From assembly GCA_004375895.1 (NCBI GenBank), contig SOJW01000051.1, positions 1 to 59,461 of the forward strand: a DNA stretch of 59,461 nucleotides, given 5' to 3'. Numbering within the stretch: the first letter of the stretch is position 1; each line of letters opens with the position of its first letter. The translations under genes were made by a program, and so were the position numbers. The stretch comes from Candidatus Stahliibacteriota bacterium (GTDB lineage: Bacteria > Hydrothermota > Tepidihabitantia > B3-TA06). The notes under the pieces were generated by a model. It was given only the letters and a program-made list of their open reading frames with translations, had not been told where the DNA came from and did not search any database. Positions 23,911 to 31,465 of the stretch are shown here, in pieces.

Positions 23911-24416
23911 CTTAGAGTGTTAGCCAGGCGTTCTTTGGTAAGCTCTACATAGGAACGTCCTGCCTCGCGAATCATCTCTATAGTAGACGGATCAAGCGTG
24001 CGTTTGATGACCCCGGGGACCCCAACTACCAGACTGTGCGGTGGAACTTCCATCCGCTCGCGGACCACGGCACCGGCCGCAATAACCGAACCCTTTCCGA
24101 TCGTTGCACCGTCCAATACAATAGCTCCCATGCCGATGAGGCAGTCGTCGGCTATCACGCAGCCATGAACGATAGCACCGTGACCTATGGTAACGCGATC
24201 TCCTACTATCACCGGCAGTTCATGGGTAACGTGCAGCACGCAGTTATCCTGGATGTTTGTTTCACGTCCGATCTTGATGTAATTGATATCCCCTCGCAGG
24301 ACGGCGTTGTACCATACGCTGGAGAGCTCGTCCAACTCGACTTGACCTATAAGGTGGGCACCCGCTGCTATAAAGCAACGCTTCGCTACTATACCGGGTT
24401 TTCGGGAATCATGCAT
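23907..24416 (-). CDS. Gamma-carbonic anhydrase family hexapeptide-repeat protein
   Basis: 169 residues, left-handed beta-helix of the CaiE/PaaY/YrdA group. Hexapeptide repeats run from about 15 to 130, and the zinc-ligand histidines are in CVLHVTHELP and TIGHGAIVHGC. The characteristic SVWYNAVLRGDINYIKIG is present. Some members hydrate CO2, many have no known activity. It is the first gene of the six-gene operon that ends in pyrB-pyrC, where bicarbonate is needed upstream for carbamoyl phosphate; a link is speculative. ATG at 24416 lies 9 bases after the -10 box with no Shine-Dalgarno site. Confidence 0.9.
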   Translation of the reverse strand: MHDSRKPGIVAKRCFIAAGAHLIGQVELDELSSVWYNAVLRGDINYIKIGRETNIQDNCVLHVTHELPVIVGDRVTIGHGAIVHGCVIADDCLIGMGAIVLDGATIGKGSVIAAGAVVRERMEVPPHSLVVGVPGVIKRTLDPSTIEMIREAGRSYVELTKERLANTLR

Positions 24417-24425
24417 CTTATCTGA

Positions 24426-24454
24426 ATTTTACCTTATTACCCCCCGGAAGTCAA
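24426..24454 (-). promoter_or_regulatory. Promoter of the six-gene operon ending in pyrR-pyrB-pyrC
   Basis: TTGACT (24454-24449), 17-base spacer, TAAAAT (24431-24426). The first ATG is 9 bases further, so the leader would be at most 2-3 bases long. Confidence 0.6.
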
Positions 24455-24462
24455 GGGTACTC

Positions 24463-24660
24463 ACCCCACAAAGTTAGAGACTAACTTTGCGCGGACCCCG
24501 ACCAGGAGATTCCGTGAAGAAGTACAGTCCGGCGAAGTGCCACCGTCTGGCGGAGGATTGACGTGGACGCCGCTTCGCGTAAGGTGGGGTGGTTGCATGT
24601 AGCGCAGACACTCTTGTCTGCGCCGGGATTTAGGAACAGACAGGAGTGTCTGTTCCACAT
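24463..24660. repeat. Intergenic cluster: B hairpin and double GCGCAGACA hairpin
   Basis: CCCCACAAAGTTAG-aga-CTAACTTTGCGCGGACCCC (about 24463-24499) is an inverted family-B element. GCGCAGACA-ctct-TGTCTGCGC (24602-24623) and GGAACAGACA-ggag-TGTCTGTTCC (24633-24656) form two further hairpins. The rest of the 330-base gap carries only the promoters of the flanking genes. Confidence 0.7.
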
Positions 24661-24694
24661 TAGCCCCTTCTCCTTCTTACTCGCCCGCGCGGAC

Positions 24695-24722
24695 TTGACT
24701 CAAGGCCCAGGATACTTATTAT
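24695..24722 (+). promoter_or_regulatory. Promoter of the sensor kinase/response regulator operon
   Basis: TTGACT (24695-24700), 16-base spacer, TATTAT (24717-24722). GTTAAGGAGAG and the GTG start at 24747 follow. Confidence 0.7.
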
Positions 24723-24746
24723 GTTAACGTTAAGGAGAGAACCGAC

Positions 24747-27700
24747 GTGAATAAGTTAGGACCAGAAGAGTTGTTTAAGACTATCTTTGAACGCTTGCCC
24801 CTGGCCTCGTTTTCATGCGATGCGGAAGGGGTGGTTGTCGATTGGAACGAGGCCGCTGAACGCCTCTACGGCTACAAAAGACAGGATGCCGTAGGATGTA
24901 AGATAGTTGAGCTCATCGCTACCCCGGACAGTAACGATGAGGACTTGATTCGTCAGGTATTTTCAGGGGAGGAGTTGACCGGTATAAAGCTGAGGCGTCG
25001 TTGCGCTGACGGTCGTAGGCTTGAGGTGCTGACTACCTTCTGTCCCCTACGTGAGACTCAAGGAAAGGTGGGCAGGGTTGTTCTTGTGGAGAGTAAGACC
25101 GCTGATTTTAGTGGCGCCGAGCGCATGCGGGTCCAGGAGGCGCTGCGGGAGTCGGAAGAGCGTTTCAGACAGTTAGCGGAAAATATTAAGGAGGTGTTCT
25201 GGTTGACGGATTGGATAAATAACAAGGTGCTGTACGTCAGCCCGGCATACGAGGAGATATGGGGGTGTTCACCTCAAAGCCTTCTTGATAATTCCAGAAG
25301 CTGGATATACAACATCCATCCGGATGATCGAGACAGGGTTTATAACTCCTTTAAGCAGAATGCGGAGATTGGACTCTACGACGAAATCTATCGGGTTGTC
25401 CCTAAGGATGGAGAGATCCGCTGGATACATGATAGAGCGTTTCCTATCCATGATGAGACTGGAAGGGTATGGCGAGTAGTCGGGATATCGGAGGACATTA
25501 CCGATATTAAGAGGGCAGAGGAGGCGCTGCGGGAGAGCGAAGAAAAACACCGCAGTCTGGTTGAGAGGGCCAATGACGGTATCGCGATCGTTCAGAACAG
25601 CTTACTCAAATATGTCAACCCACGCCTGGCCCAGATGTTGGGCTATACTTGTGAGGAGATGATTAACACCTCCTTTACTCATTATATGGACACTGCAGAG
25701 CTTCCCAAAGTAGCCGATCGTTATAAGCGTCGCATGGCAGGCGAGGATGTTCCTTCAATATATGAAACGATAGTAAGGCATAAGGATGGGAGCAGGATAT
25801 ATGTCGAGTTAAATGTAGGGATAGTCACATATAAAGGCAAGCCTGCCGAGTTTGTGTTTGTCCGCGACGTCACCGAGCGCAAGCTGGCCGAGGAGAAGGT
25901 TAAACGTCACAGCCAGGAGCTAAGCACCCTGCTTGAGGTCACCACCCAGGTTTCTGCCACTTTGGATGAAGAAGAGGTGACCCGCCTGATTGCCCAACGG
26001 GCCACAGAACTCATAGGTGCCGACGGCTGCACCATCTACCGATTCGATCCCCAGACCGAAATGCTCATACCTGGGACAACCACTATCCTCCAGGATCGAG
26101 AGCAGAGACTGGCCTATCACATATCACTTGGGGAAGGGATTACCGGCAAGGCGGCGCTTGAACGCAGGCCGATCCTTGCCAATAACGTTCACCTCGATGA
26201 TAAGGCGATACGTATACCTGGCGTCAAGGAGACGCCTAGATGTCTTTTGGTTGCACCGCTCGTAGCTCACGGGGAGCTTTGGGGGGTAATGACCCTTGTT
26301 CGCCTGAGCGAAGAAGGCTTTAGAGAGCACGATCTTGAATTGTTCGGTCTTTTCGCCAACCAGGTTGCCGACGCGGCAGTAAACAGCAGTCTATTTTCTC
26401 GCCTGAGCGAGTCCGAAGAGAAGTACCGTTCCTTTGTTGAGCAGGCAATTGACGGAATCGTGATTATTCAGGACGCCAGGATTGTGTTTGCCAATCGAGC
26501 CGCCGCTAATCTTGGAGGGTATGCCTTAGATGATCTTGTTGGAATGGAGTTCCAGGACCTTGTGGCTCCGAAGCTTCGCGATGAGATGCTGGATCGTTAC
26601 CGCCGCCGTATGGCAGGCCAGCAGGTGCCCTCAGTCTACGAAACGAAACTTCTTGCGCGTGACGCTCAGGTGCTTGACGTTGAGCTTAATGCAGGAGTTA
26701 TCCATTACGAGAGACGTCTGGCGGATTTGGTGTTCATTCGTGATATCGCCGAACGCAAACGGGCAGAGGAGGCGCTACGGAAAAGCGAACGCAAGTATCA
26801 TCAACTTGTTGATAGTTTACACGAGGGTATCTGGGTCATCGATAAAGACAGCTGTACTACTTTCATCAATCCTCGCATGGCCCAGATGCTGGGCTACACT
26901 CCGGACGAGATGCAGGGAAAGCATCTATTCTCCTTCATGGATGAACGTGGTGTCCAGATCTGCAAGCGCTATCTGGAACGTCGCAGACAAGGTATCAAAG
27001 AGCAGCATGAGTTTGAGTTTCTTAAAAAAGATGGGACACGCATATACACGCTTCTGGAGACGTCACCGATCACCGACGATGATGGAGGCTACATGGGGGC
27101 GGTTGCTGGCGTGCTGGACATCACCGAGCGCAAGCTGGCCACCGAAGCGCTGCGGGAAAGCGAGGAACTTTACAGAACCCTTGTCAATTCAGCCGAGGAG
27201 GGTATATGTCTTGTAGATTCCGATGAGAGATTCCTCTTTGTTAATCCGAAGCTGGCAAATCTCGTGGGTTATGATCAGGAAGAACTCATAGGAAGAAGTT
27301 TGCTTGAGCTTGTTCCATCTGAGGAGGTTGAATTCATTCGTTCTGAGAGCCGGCGACGCATGAAGGGGGAGACCTCTCGTTATGAAACAATCCTTATCCA
27401 CAAAAACGGGACTCCAAGAAAGGTTCTTGTGAATGCTGCGCCTATCTATGATGCCGAAGGACAACTCTACGCCACCTTGGGTGTATTAACTGATATTACC
27501 GACCTTAAGAAGGTAGAGGACGAGTTGCGGCTCCGCCTTATCTACCAGACCGCCTTCGCTCAGATAATGAACCGGGCGATTGGGATTGAAAACCTGGATA
27601 CATTTATCCAAGCCTGTCTTGAGATTCTCGGCAATGCTTTAGACGCAAGCAGGGTGTATCTTGCTACCGACCGTGAGGTCTCTAAACAGGGAGAAGAAGT

Positions 27701-29711
27701 GCATCCTTCAGCACCAAAGGAGGGACCTGGGGCGCGTGTGACGCATGAGTGGCTGGGTCAGGGAGCCGAGACTCTCCTGGGAACTGATTACTCCTATTCC
27801 AAGATTGGATACATCCACAAGCATCTTAAGGATGATGAGGCTATAGCTGCTTTGGTTTCTTCACTTCCGGAAGCCGACTCCAGGGTATTCCGAGACCAAG
27901 GTGCGCTTTCGGTGATCCTTGCCCCTTTGCGTCTTCGCAACGGTTTCTACGGCTTCATTGTTGCCGAGGAGTACCGAGTAGCGCGGCAATGGAGTAATAG
28001 TGAGACCGAGGCTTTCCGCACGGCTGCGCGTTTGATAGGTACCGTTATTGACCGCTACTTCGAGGAGCAGGAGCGGCGCGTTGCAGAGGAGGCGCGTGCC
28101 CAATCGGAGCAGCGCTACCGGACCCTGGTGGAGACATCCTCTGATATCATATTCCTCCTTTCCCCCTCCGGTAAGCCTCTTTATGGCTCTCCTGCGATCG
28201 AAAGAATGGGGTACAAACCTGAGGATATCCTGAGAGAGCCGAAAGCGTTTTTCAAGGCGATTGCGCCGGATGACTTTATGATGCTTCAAGCGCTGTTTGC
28301 AAAGGCCCTGCGTGAAGGTAAACCGATTCACGACATTGACTGCAAAGTTTATGACAGCCAGGGGAGTAGTCATTGGTTCGCGGTGAGTTGGAACTTTATA
28401 CGTGACGATGAGGGGCGTATCCTTGCCGTGCAGGGTGTGGCTCGCGACATTACCGAACGTAAGCAGGCCGAGCGGGCTCTGCGGTTGCGCATGGAGTATG
28501 AGAAGGTTCTTTTTGAGATATCCTCGTTGTTCTTAAGTGAGGGGGTTTCGGATTCCTCGCTTGGCGAGTTCCTTGAACGACTGGCCAGGGTCACAGAGGT
28601 CAGCCGGGTATATCTTTTCTTCCACGAGGAGGAGAACTCCCGCCCATTTATGAAGCACATCCATCGTTGGGTTTCTGAGGAGGCTTCCGAGCTCGATAAC
28701 GACCGCATGGACAAGGTTTACTATGATCAGGGATTCGAGCGATGGCTTAAAATCCTTTCCACGGGAGAGGCAATCCATGGGCTTACCGATGATCTGCCAG
28801 CCAGCGAGCTGGAGGTGTTCGAGGCCGAGGGAATACTTGCCATTCTTGTTTTGCCTATCTTTGTAGAGGGTCGTTTCTGGGGTGCCATCGGTTTTGACGA
28901 AGTAAAGCGCAGACGCGAGTGGAACGTTGAGGATATACGTTTGCTCTGGACCGCCTCCAAGATCCTTTCATCCGCACTTGCTACTGAAAGCAAGGCTAGG
29001 GAACTTGCCTTGTCTTACGAGAATCTTCAGGAGCGGGAGCGGCGCATCTCAGAACTCAATCTGCGTCTGGTTAAGGCTGAGGAGGATGAGCGTCGCCGCA
29101 TCGCAAGGGTGCTGCATGACGAGATTGCCCAGCAGTTGACAGGGGTTTCTCTTGTCCTTTCCGCTCCCGAGTTGACGCGTGAGAGTAGAGCGAAAGAACG
29201 CTTGGATGAGGCCAAGGGGCTGGTCAAGGAGACACAGAACTTCATAAGAGACCTCTCCTACGAACTGCTGCCACCCGCGCTTGAGAACCTTGGGCTTGCC
29301 GCTGCGGTGCGTGCCCTTGCCCGATCCGCAGCCGAAGGCAGTGGTGTTAGTTTTGTGATTCAGGGGGATGAGGGTTTTCCACGAGCCGATCCTGATACCG
29401 AGATCATGCTTTACCGCGTCATACAGGAGGCGGTTACAAACGCATTAAAGCACGCAGAGCCTGATGAGATTACAGTCAGGTTTGAGTATGCTGAACCCAC
29501 GTTTCGGGTGATGGTTGAGGACGATGGTAAGGGCTTCGATGTAGAAAAGGTTGCCTCTGCCTCCAGCGGATTGGGGTTGCGTTCGATACATGAGCGCGTG
29601 GCTCTGATCGGAGGCAGGATAGAGTTGAATTCGTCTGTGGGAAAGGGGACTCAAGTGCTGATAGAGGTTGAAATACCTCGTAATTCAGATAAACTCTCTG
29701 TGGAGGAGTAA
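24747..29711 (+). CDS. Soluble multi-PAS/GAF histidine kinase (NarX/DegS class)
   Basis: 1654 residues with no membrane helix. In order: PAS (about 8-120), PAS (127-255), PAS (258-380), GAF (400-545), PAS (551-672), PAS (674-797), PAS (799-922), GAF-like (935-1105), PAS (1112-1240), GAF-like (1250-1415), coiled coil, HisKA_3 and HATPase. PAS units repeat EALRESEE(K/R)(Y/H)R and end D-I-T-E-R-K. The phospho-acceptor His is about 1457 in ARVLHDEIAQQLTG. ATP-binding boxes are EAVTNALKHA (N, about 1561), DDGKGFD (G1) and GLGLRSI (G2). It presumably senses intracellular small molecules or redox state and phosphorylates the regulator encoded 1 base overlapping downstream. GTG start has AAGGAGAG upstream. 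Confidence 0.93.
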   Translation: MNKLGPEELFKTIFERLPLASFSCDAEGVVVDWNEAAERLYGYKRQDAVGCKIVELIATPDSNDEDLIRQVFSGEELTGIKLRRRCADGRRLEVLTTFCPLRETQGKVGRVVLVESKTADFSGAERMRVQEALRESEERFRQLAENIKEVFWLTDWINNKVLYVSPAYEEIWGCSPQSLLDNSRSWIYNIHPDDRDRVYNSFKQNAEIGLYDEIYRVVPKDGEIRWIHDRAFPIHDETGRVWRVVGISEDITDIKRAEEALRESEEKHRSLVERANDGIAIVQNSLLKYVNPRLAQMLGYTCEEMINTSFTHYMDTAELPKVADRYKRRMAGEDVPSIYETIVRHKDGSRIYVELNVGIVTYKGKPAEFVFVRDVTERKLAEEKVKRHSQELSTLLEVTTQVSATLDEEEVTRLIAQRATELIGADGCTIYRFDPQTEMLIPGTTTILQDREQRLAYHISLGEGITGKAALERRPILANNVHLDDKAIRIPGVKETPRCLLVAPLVAHGELWGVMTLVRLSEEGFREHDLELFGLFANQVADAAVNSSLFSRLSESEEKYRSFVEQAIDGIVIIQDARIVFANRAAANLGGYALDDLVGMEFQDLVAPKLRDEMLDRYRRRMAGQQVPSVYETKLLARDAQVLDVELNAGVIHYERRLADLVFIRDIAERKRAEEALRKSERKYHQLVDSLHEGIWVIDKDSCTTFINPRMAQMLGYTPDEMQGKHLFSFMDERGVQICKRYLERRRQGIKEQHEFEFLKKDGTRIYTLLETSPITDDDGGYMGAVAGVLDITERKLATEALRESEELYRTLVNSAEEGICLVDSDERFLFVNPKLANLVGYDQEELIGRSLLELVPSEEVEFIRSESRRRMKGETSRYETILIHKNGTPRKVLVNAAPIYDAEGQLYATLGVLTDITDLKKVEDELRLRLIYQTAFAQIMNRAIGIENLDTFIQACLEILGNALDASRVYLATDREVSKQGEEVHPSAPKEGPGARVTHEWLGQGAETLLGTDYSYSKIGYIHKHLKDDEAIAALVSSLPEADSRVFRDQGALSVILAPLRLRNGFYGFIVAEEYRVARQWSNSETEAFRTAARLIGTVIDRYFEEQERRVAEEARAQSEQRYRTLVETSSDIIFLLSPSGKPLYGSPAIERMGYKPEDILREPKAFFKAIAPDDFMMLQALFAKALREGKPIHDIDCKVYDSQGSSHWFAVSWNFIRDDEGRILAVQGVARDITERKQAERALRLRMEYEKVLFEISSLFLSEGVSDSSLGEFLERLARVTEVSRVYLFFHEEENSRPFMKHIHRWVSEEASELDNDRMDKVYYDQGFERWLKILSTGEAIHGLTDDLPASELEVFEAEGILAILVLPIFVEGRFWGAIGFDEVKRRREWNVEDIRLLWTASKILSSALATESKARELALSYENLQERERRISELNLRLVKAEEDERRRIARVLHDEIAQQLTGVSLVLSAPELTRESRAKERLDEAKGLVKETQNFIRDLSYELLPPALENLGLAAAVRALARSAAEGSGVSFVIQGDEGFPRADPDTEIMLYRVIQEAVTNALKHAEPDEITVRFEYAEPTFRVMVEDDGKGFDVEKVASASSGLGLRSIHERVALIGGRIELNSSVGKGTQVLIEVEIPRNSDKLSVEE

Positions 29712-30358
29712 TGGCGGAAAAGATTAGAGTACTCTTGGTTGACGATCATACCGTGGTTCGCAAGGGTATCCGTGCCCTTCTTGAGCAGGAGAAAGACATA
29801 GAGGTGGTAGGGGAGGCTGAGGATGGACTGAAGGGCGTCCAGGCTTGCATAGAGTATGCGCCGGACGTGGTGATTCTTGATATGGCATTGCCCCTGCTTT
29901 CCGGTGTGGAGGTGGCCCGCAAGATCCGCGAGAAGCTTCCCGAAACCCGCATACTTATCCTCTCCATGTATGATGATGAGGAGTATATTATGGATTCCTT
30001 CAAGGTGGGGGTATCGGGATATATACTCAAGGATGTGGTAGTATCCGATCTTGTAGCTGCTCTGCGCAGCGTTTACCGTGGATCTACCTTCCTTTCACCC
30101 TCTGTATCGGAGAAGCTGCGTCGCCAGCTCCAGGAGGGACCTCCTCGTTCCTCTCGTTATGGCCCTGCCAAGCTTACGGCAAGGGAGCGCCAGATTCTCA
30201 AGCTTATAGCAGACGGATATACCAGCCGACAGATCTCCGAGATCCTTAAGATCAGCTTTAAGACGGTTCAGACGCACCGGGCTCACATCATGGAGAAGCT
30301 GGGTGTTCACTCTACGGCTGAACTGACCCGGTATGCTGTTGCCAAGGGGATCGTCTAG
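29711..30358 (+). CDS. NarL/FixJ-family response regulator
   Basis: 215 residues. The receiver domain (1-120) has DDH at 11-13, the phospho-acceptor Asp57 in VVILDMALP, and the conserved Lys in GYILKDV. The C-terminal LuxR-type helix-turn-helix (about 150-212) reads LTARERQILKLIADGYTSRQISEIL and KTVQTHRAHIMEKLGV. The ATG overlaps the kinase stop (TAATG) after GGAGG, so kinase and regulator are made together. Its target genes are unknown; the 190-base gap after it, ahead of the SpoIIAA-like gene, could hold a binding site. Confidence 0.95.
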   Translation: MAEKIRVLLVDDHTVVRKGIRALLEQEKDIEVVGEAEDGLKGVQACIEYAPDVVILDMALPLLSGVEVARKIREKLPETRILILSMYDDEEYIMDSFKVGVSGYILKDVVVSDLVAALRSVYRGSTFLSPSVSEKLRRQLQEGPPRSSRYGPAKLTARERQILKLIADGYTSRQISEILKISFKTVQTHRAHIMEKLGVHSTAELTRYAVAKGIV

Positions 30359-30518
30359 GCCTGGACGATTATTCACCCCGCCTGCTCAATTTGACGGGTT
30401 GCAAGCGGATAAGTTCAACTAAACCATCGAGGTGCCTTTCATCCCCCACATGGCATAGTTGACCACCAATGTTCACTAAGGTTTTTTGCTTAGTTGCGAG
30501 GGTAGGTCATCTGTCCGA

Positions 30519-30546
30519 TTGACCCTGGGCTAGTTTAACGCAAAAT
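30519..30546 (+). promoter_or_regulatory. Possible promoter of the SpoIIAA-like gene
   Basis: TTGACC (30519-30524), 16-base spacer, CAAAAT (30541-30546). The -10 box is weak. A GGAGAGG site and ATG follow at 30570. Confidence 0.4.
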
Positions 30547-30569
30547 ACATGCATGATTCCGGAGAGGAC

Positions 30570-31085
30570 ATGTGCAAGAGGTCGTTTTTCTTCTGGTGTG
30601 ATTTGCTGCCGCCCGGTGTTTATGATCTATCGGACGCCGGCTGTATTTGGCGAGTTCGCCGGGCGGCCCTTTCATGGGGTTCGAATATGAAGCACCGTGT
30701 GTGGCTCGATGAGGCAAAGCAGATCCTTTGGGTTCGTTTCGTAGGGTATTGTAACGCTTCAAATGTCAACGAGTTGTGCGATCGTTGCCAAGACTTTCTG
30801 AAGGACCATGCCTCACGCAAAGTGGTCATCGATCTCTCGGAGATCGAGTCCTTTCCGGACGAGGAGCTATGCTCCCAACTCGTCGGGCAGCTTCGCAGGG
30901 CGGGGGTAGAGAGGGTGGCTCTTGTATGTAGCCGACCTGAGGCAAAGATGGTGGGTATCATACTTATGGAGTACCTGGGGAGGTATGCTGATGCCCAGTT
31001 CTTCTCTCAGAAGCATGTGGCCCTTGAGTGGTTGGAGCACTCAACTGGTGTTGGTGGAGGTGAGATGTGCGGTGAGGTTATATGA
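30570..31085 (+). CDS. SpoIIAA/STAS-like domain protein
   Basis: About 171 residues. The core from MKHRVWLDEAKQ onward (start at 30687, about 130 residues) has the alternating strand-helix pattern of the SpoIIAA-like/STAS fold: RKVVIDLSEIESFPDEEL, GVERVALVCSRPEAKM, ADAQFFSQKHVALEWLE. Such domains bind partners or lipophilic ligands. Two starts compete: the ATG at 30570 with GGAGAGG 2 bases upstream gives a Trp/Cys-rich 39-residue lead (CKRSFFFWCDLLPPG), while the ATG at 30687 gives only the domain. It lies behind the kinase/regulator pair and could be their output or partner. Confidence 0.65.
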   Translation: MCKRSFFFWCDLLPPGVYDLSDAGCIWRVRRAALSWGSNMKHRVWLDEAKQILWVRFVGYCNASNVNELCDRCQDFLKDHASRKVVIDLSEIESFPDEELCSQLVGQLRRAGVERVALVCSRPEAKMVGIILMEYLGRYADAQFFSQKHVALEWLEHSTGVGGGEMCGEVI

Positions 31086-31267
31086 AACTAACCGTAGAGA
31101 ACAAAAACAAGCGCGGCGCCAACTCGTCAGGTTTGAGTGGCACTCGTCACCAAAAAGCTGGTCAAAAGCTGGTCAAATGCTGGTCAAATGCTGGTCAAAA
31201 GGTGGTCATTTTGGGGGATTTTTTGGGTTTTTGGGATAAAAAAACGGATAATTGCTTTACCTCTTGA
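31082..31267 (+). CDS. Doubtful small reading frame across a tandem repeat
   Basis: 61 residues, starting MKLTVENKNKRGANSSGLSG and overlapping the preceding stop as ATGA, which would allow coupled translation. The second half is encoded by five 11-base tandem repeats (31153-31207) and ends in an Phe/Trp stretch (GDFLGFWDKK). No family is known. It reaches into the next promoter. More likely a chance frame. Confidence 0.25.
   Translation: MKLTVENKNKRGANSSGLSGTRHQKAGQKLVKCWSNAGQKVVILGDFLGFWDKKTDNCFTS
31153..31207. repeat. Five tandem 11-base repeats
   Basis: AAAAGCTGGTC twice, AAATGCTGGTC twice and AAAAGGTGGTC once, with no gaps. The unit is not a multiple of three. Confidence 0.9.
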
Positions 31268-31291
31268 CAAAACCCTTTTTTTGCCTATAGT
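31264..31291 (+). promoter_or_regulatory. Promoter of the secreted propeller-like protein gene
   Basis: TTGACA (31264-31269), 16-base spacer, TATAGT (31286-31291). An ATG lies 6 bases further (31298), in frame with the signal peptide start at 31466. Confidence 0.7.
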
Positions 31292-31465
31292 TTTGTGATG
31301 GGTGTTCGGGGAACCGGTTGCGGGATGAAGTCCAGGTGGAGAAGGGCGATAAGGAGAGAGCTTGAGTGGTCTGCTCAGCACAGGGGAGAGGATAGAGAGA
31401 AAAGAAGGGGGAGGTGTATATCAAGATTCCTGGAAAAACTCAAAAACAAAGCCAAGGAGGGTATT

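Noticed and set aside
24461-24658. 65-residue minus-strand frame starting MEQTLLSVPKSRR
   Set aside because: It is read entirely through palindromic repeats (family B and GCGCAGACA hairpins) and has no ribosome binding site.
26530-27216. 228-residue plus frame inside the kinase gene
   Set aside because: Alternative frame of the PAS repeats; composition is unlike a protein and no start signal is present.
31153-31207. CRISPR or replication-origin iterons
   Set aside because: Unit of 11 bases without spacers and no replication gene nearby.
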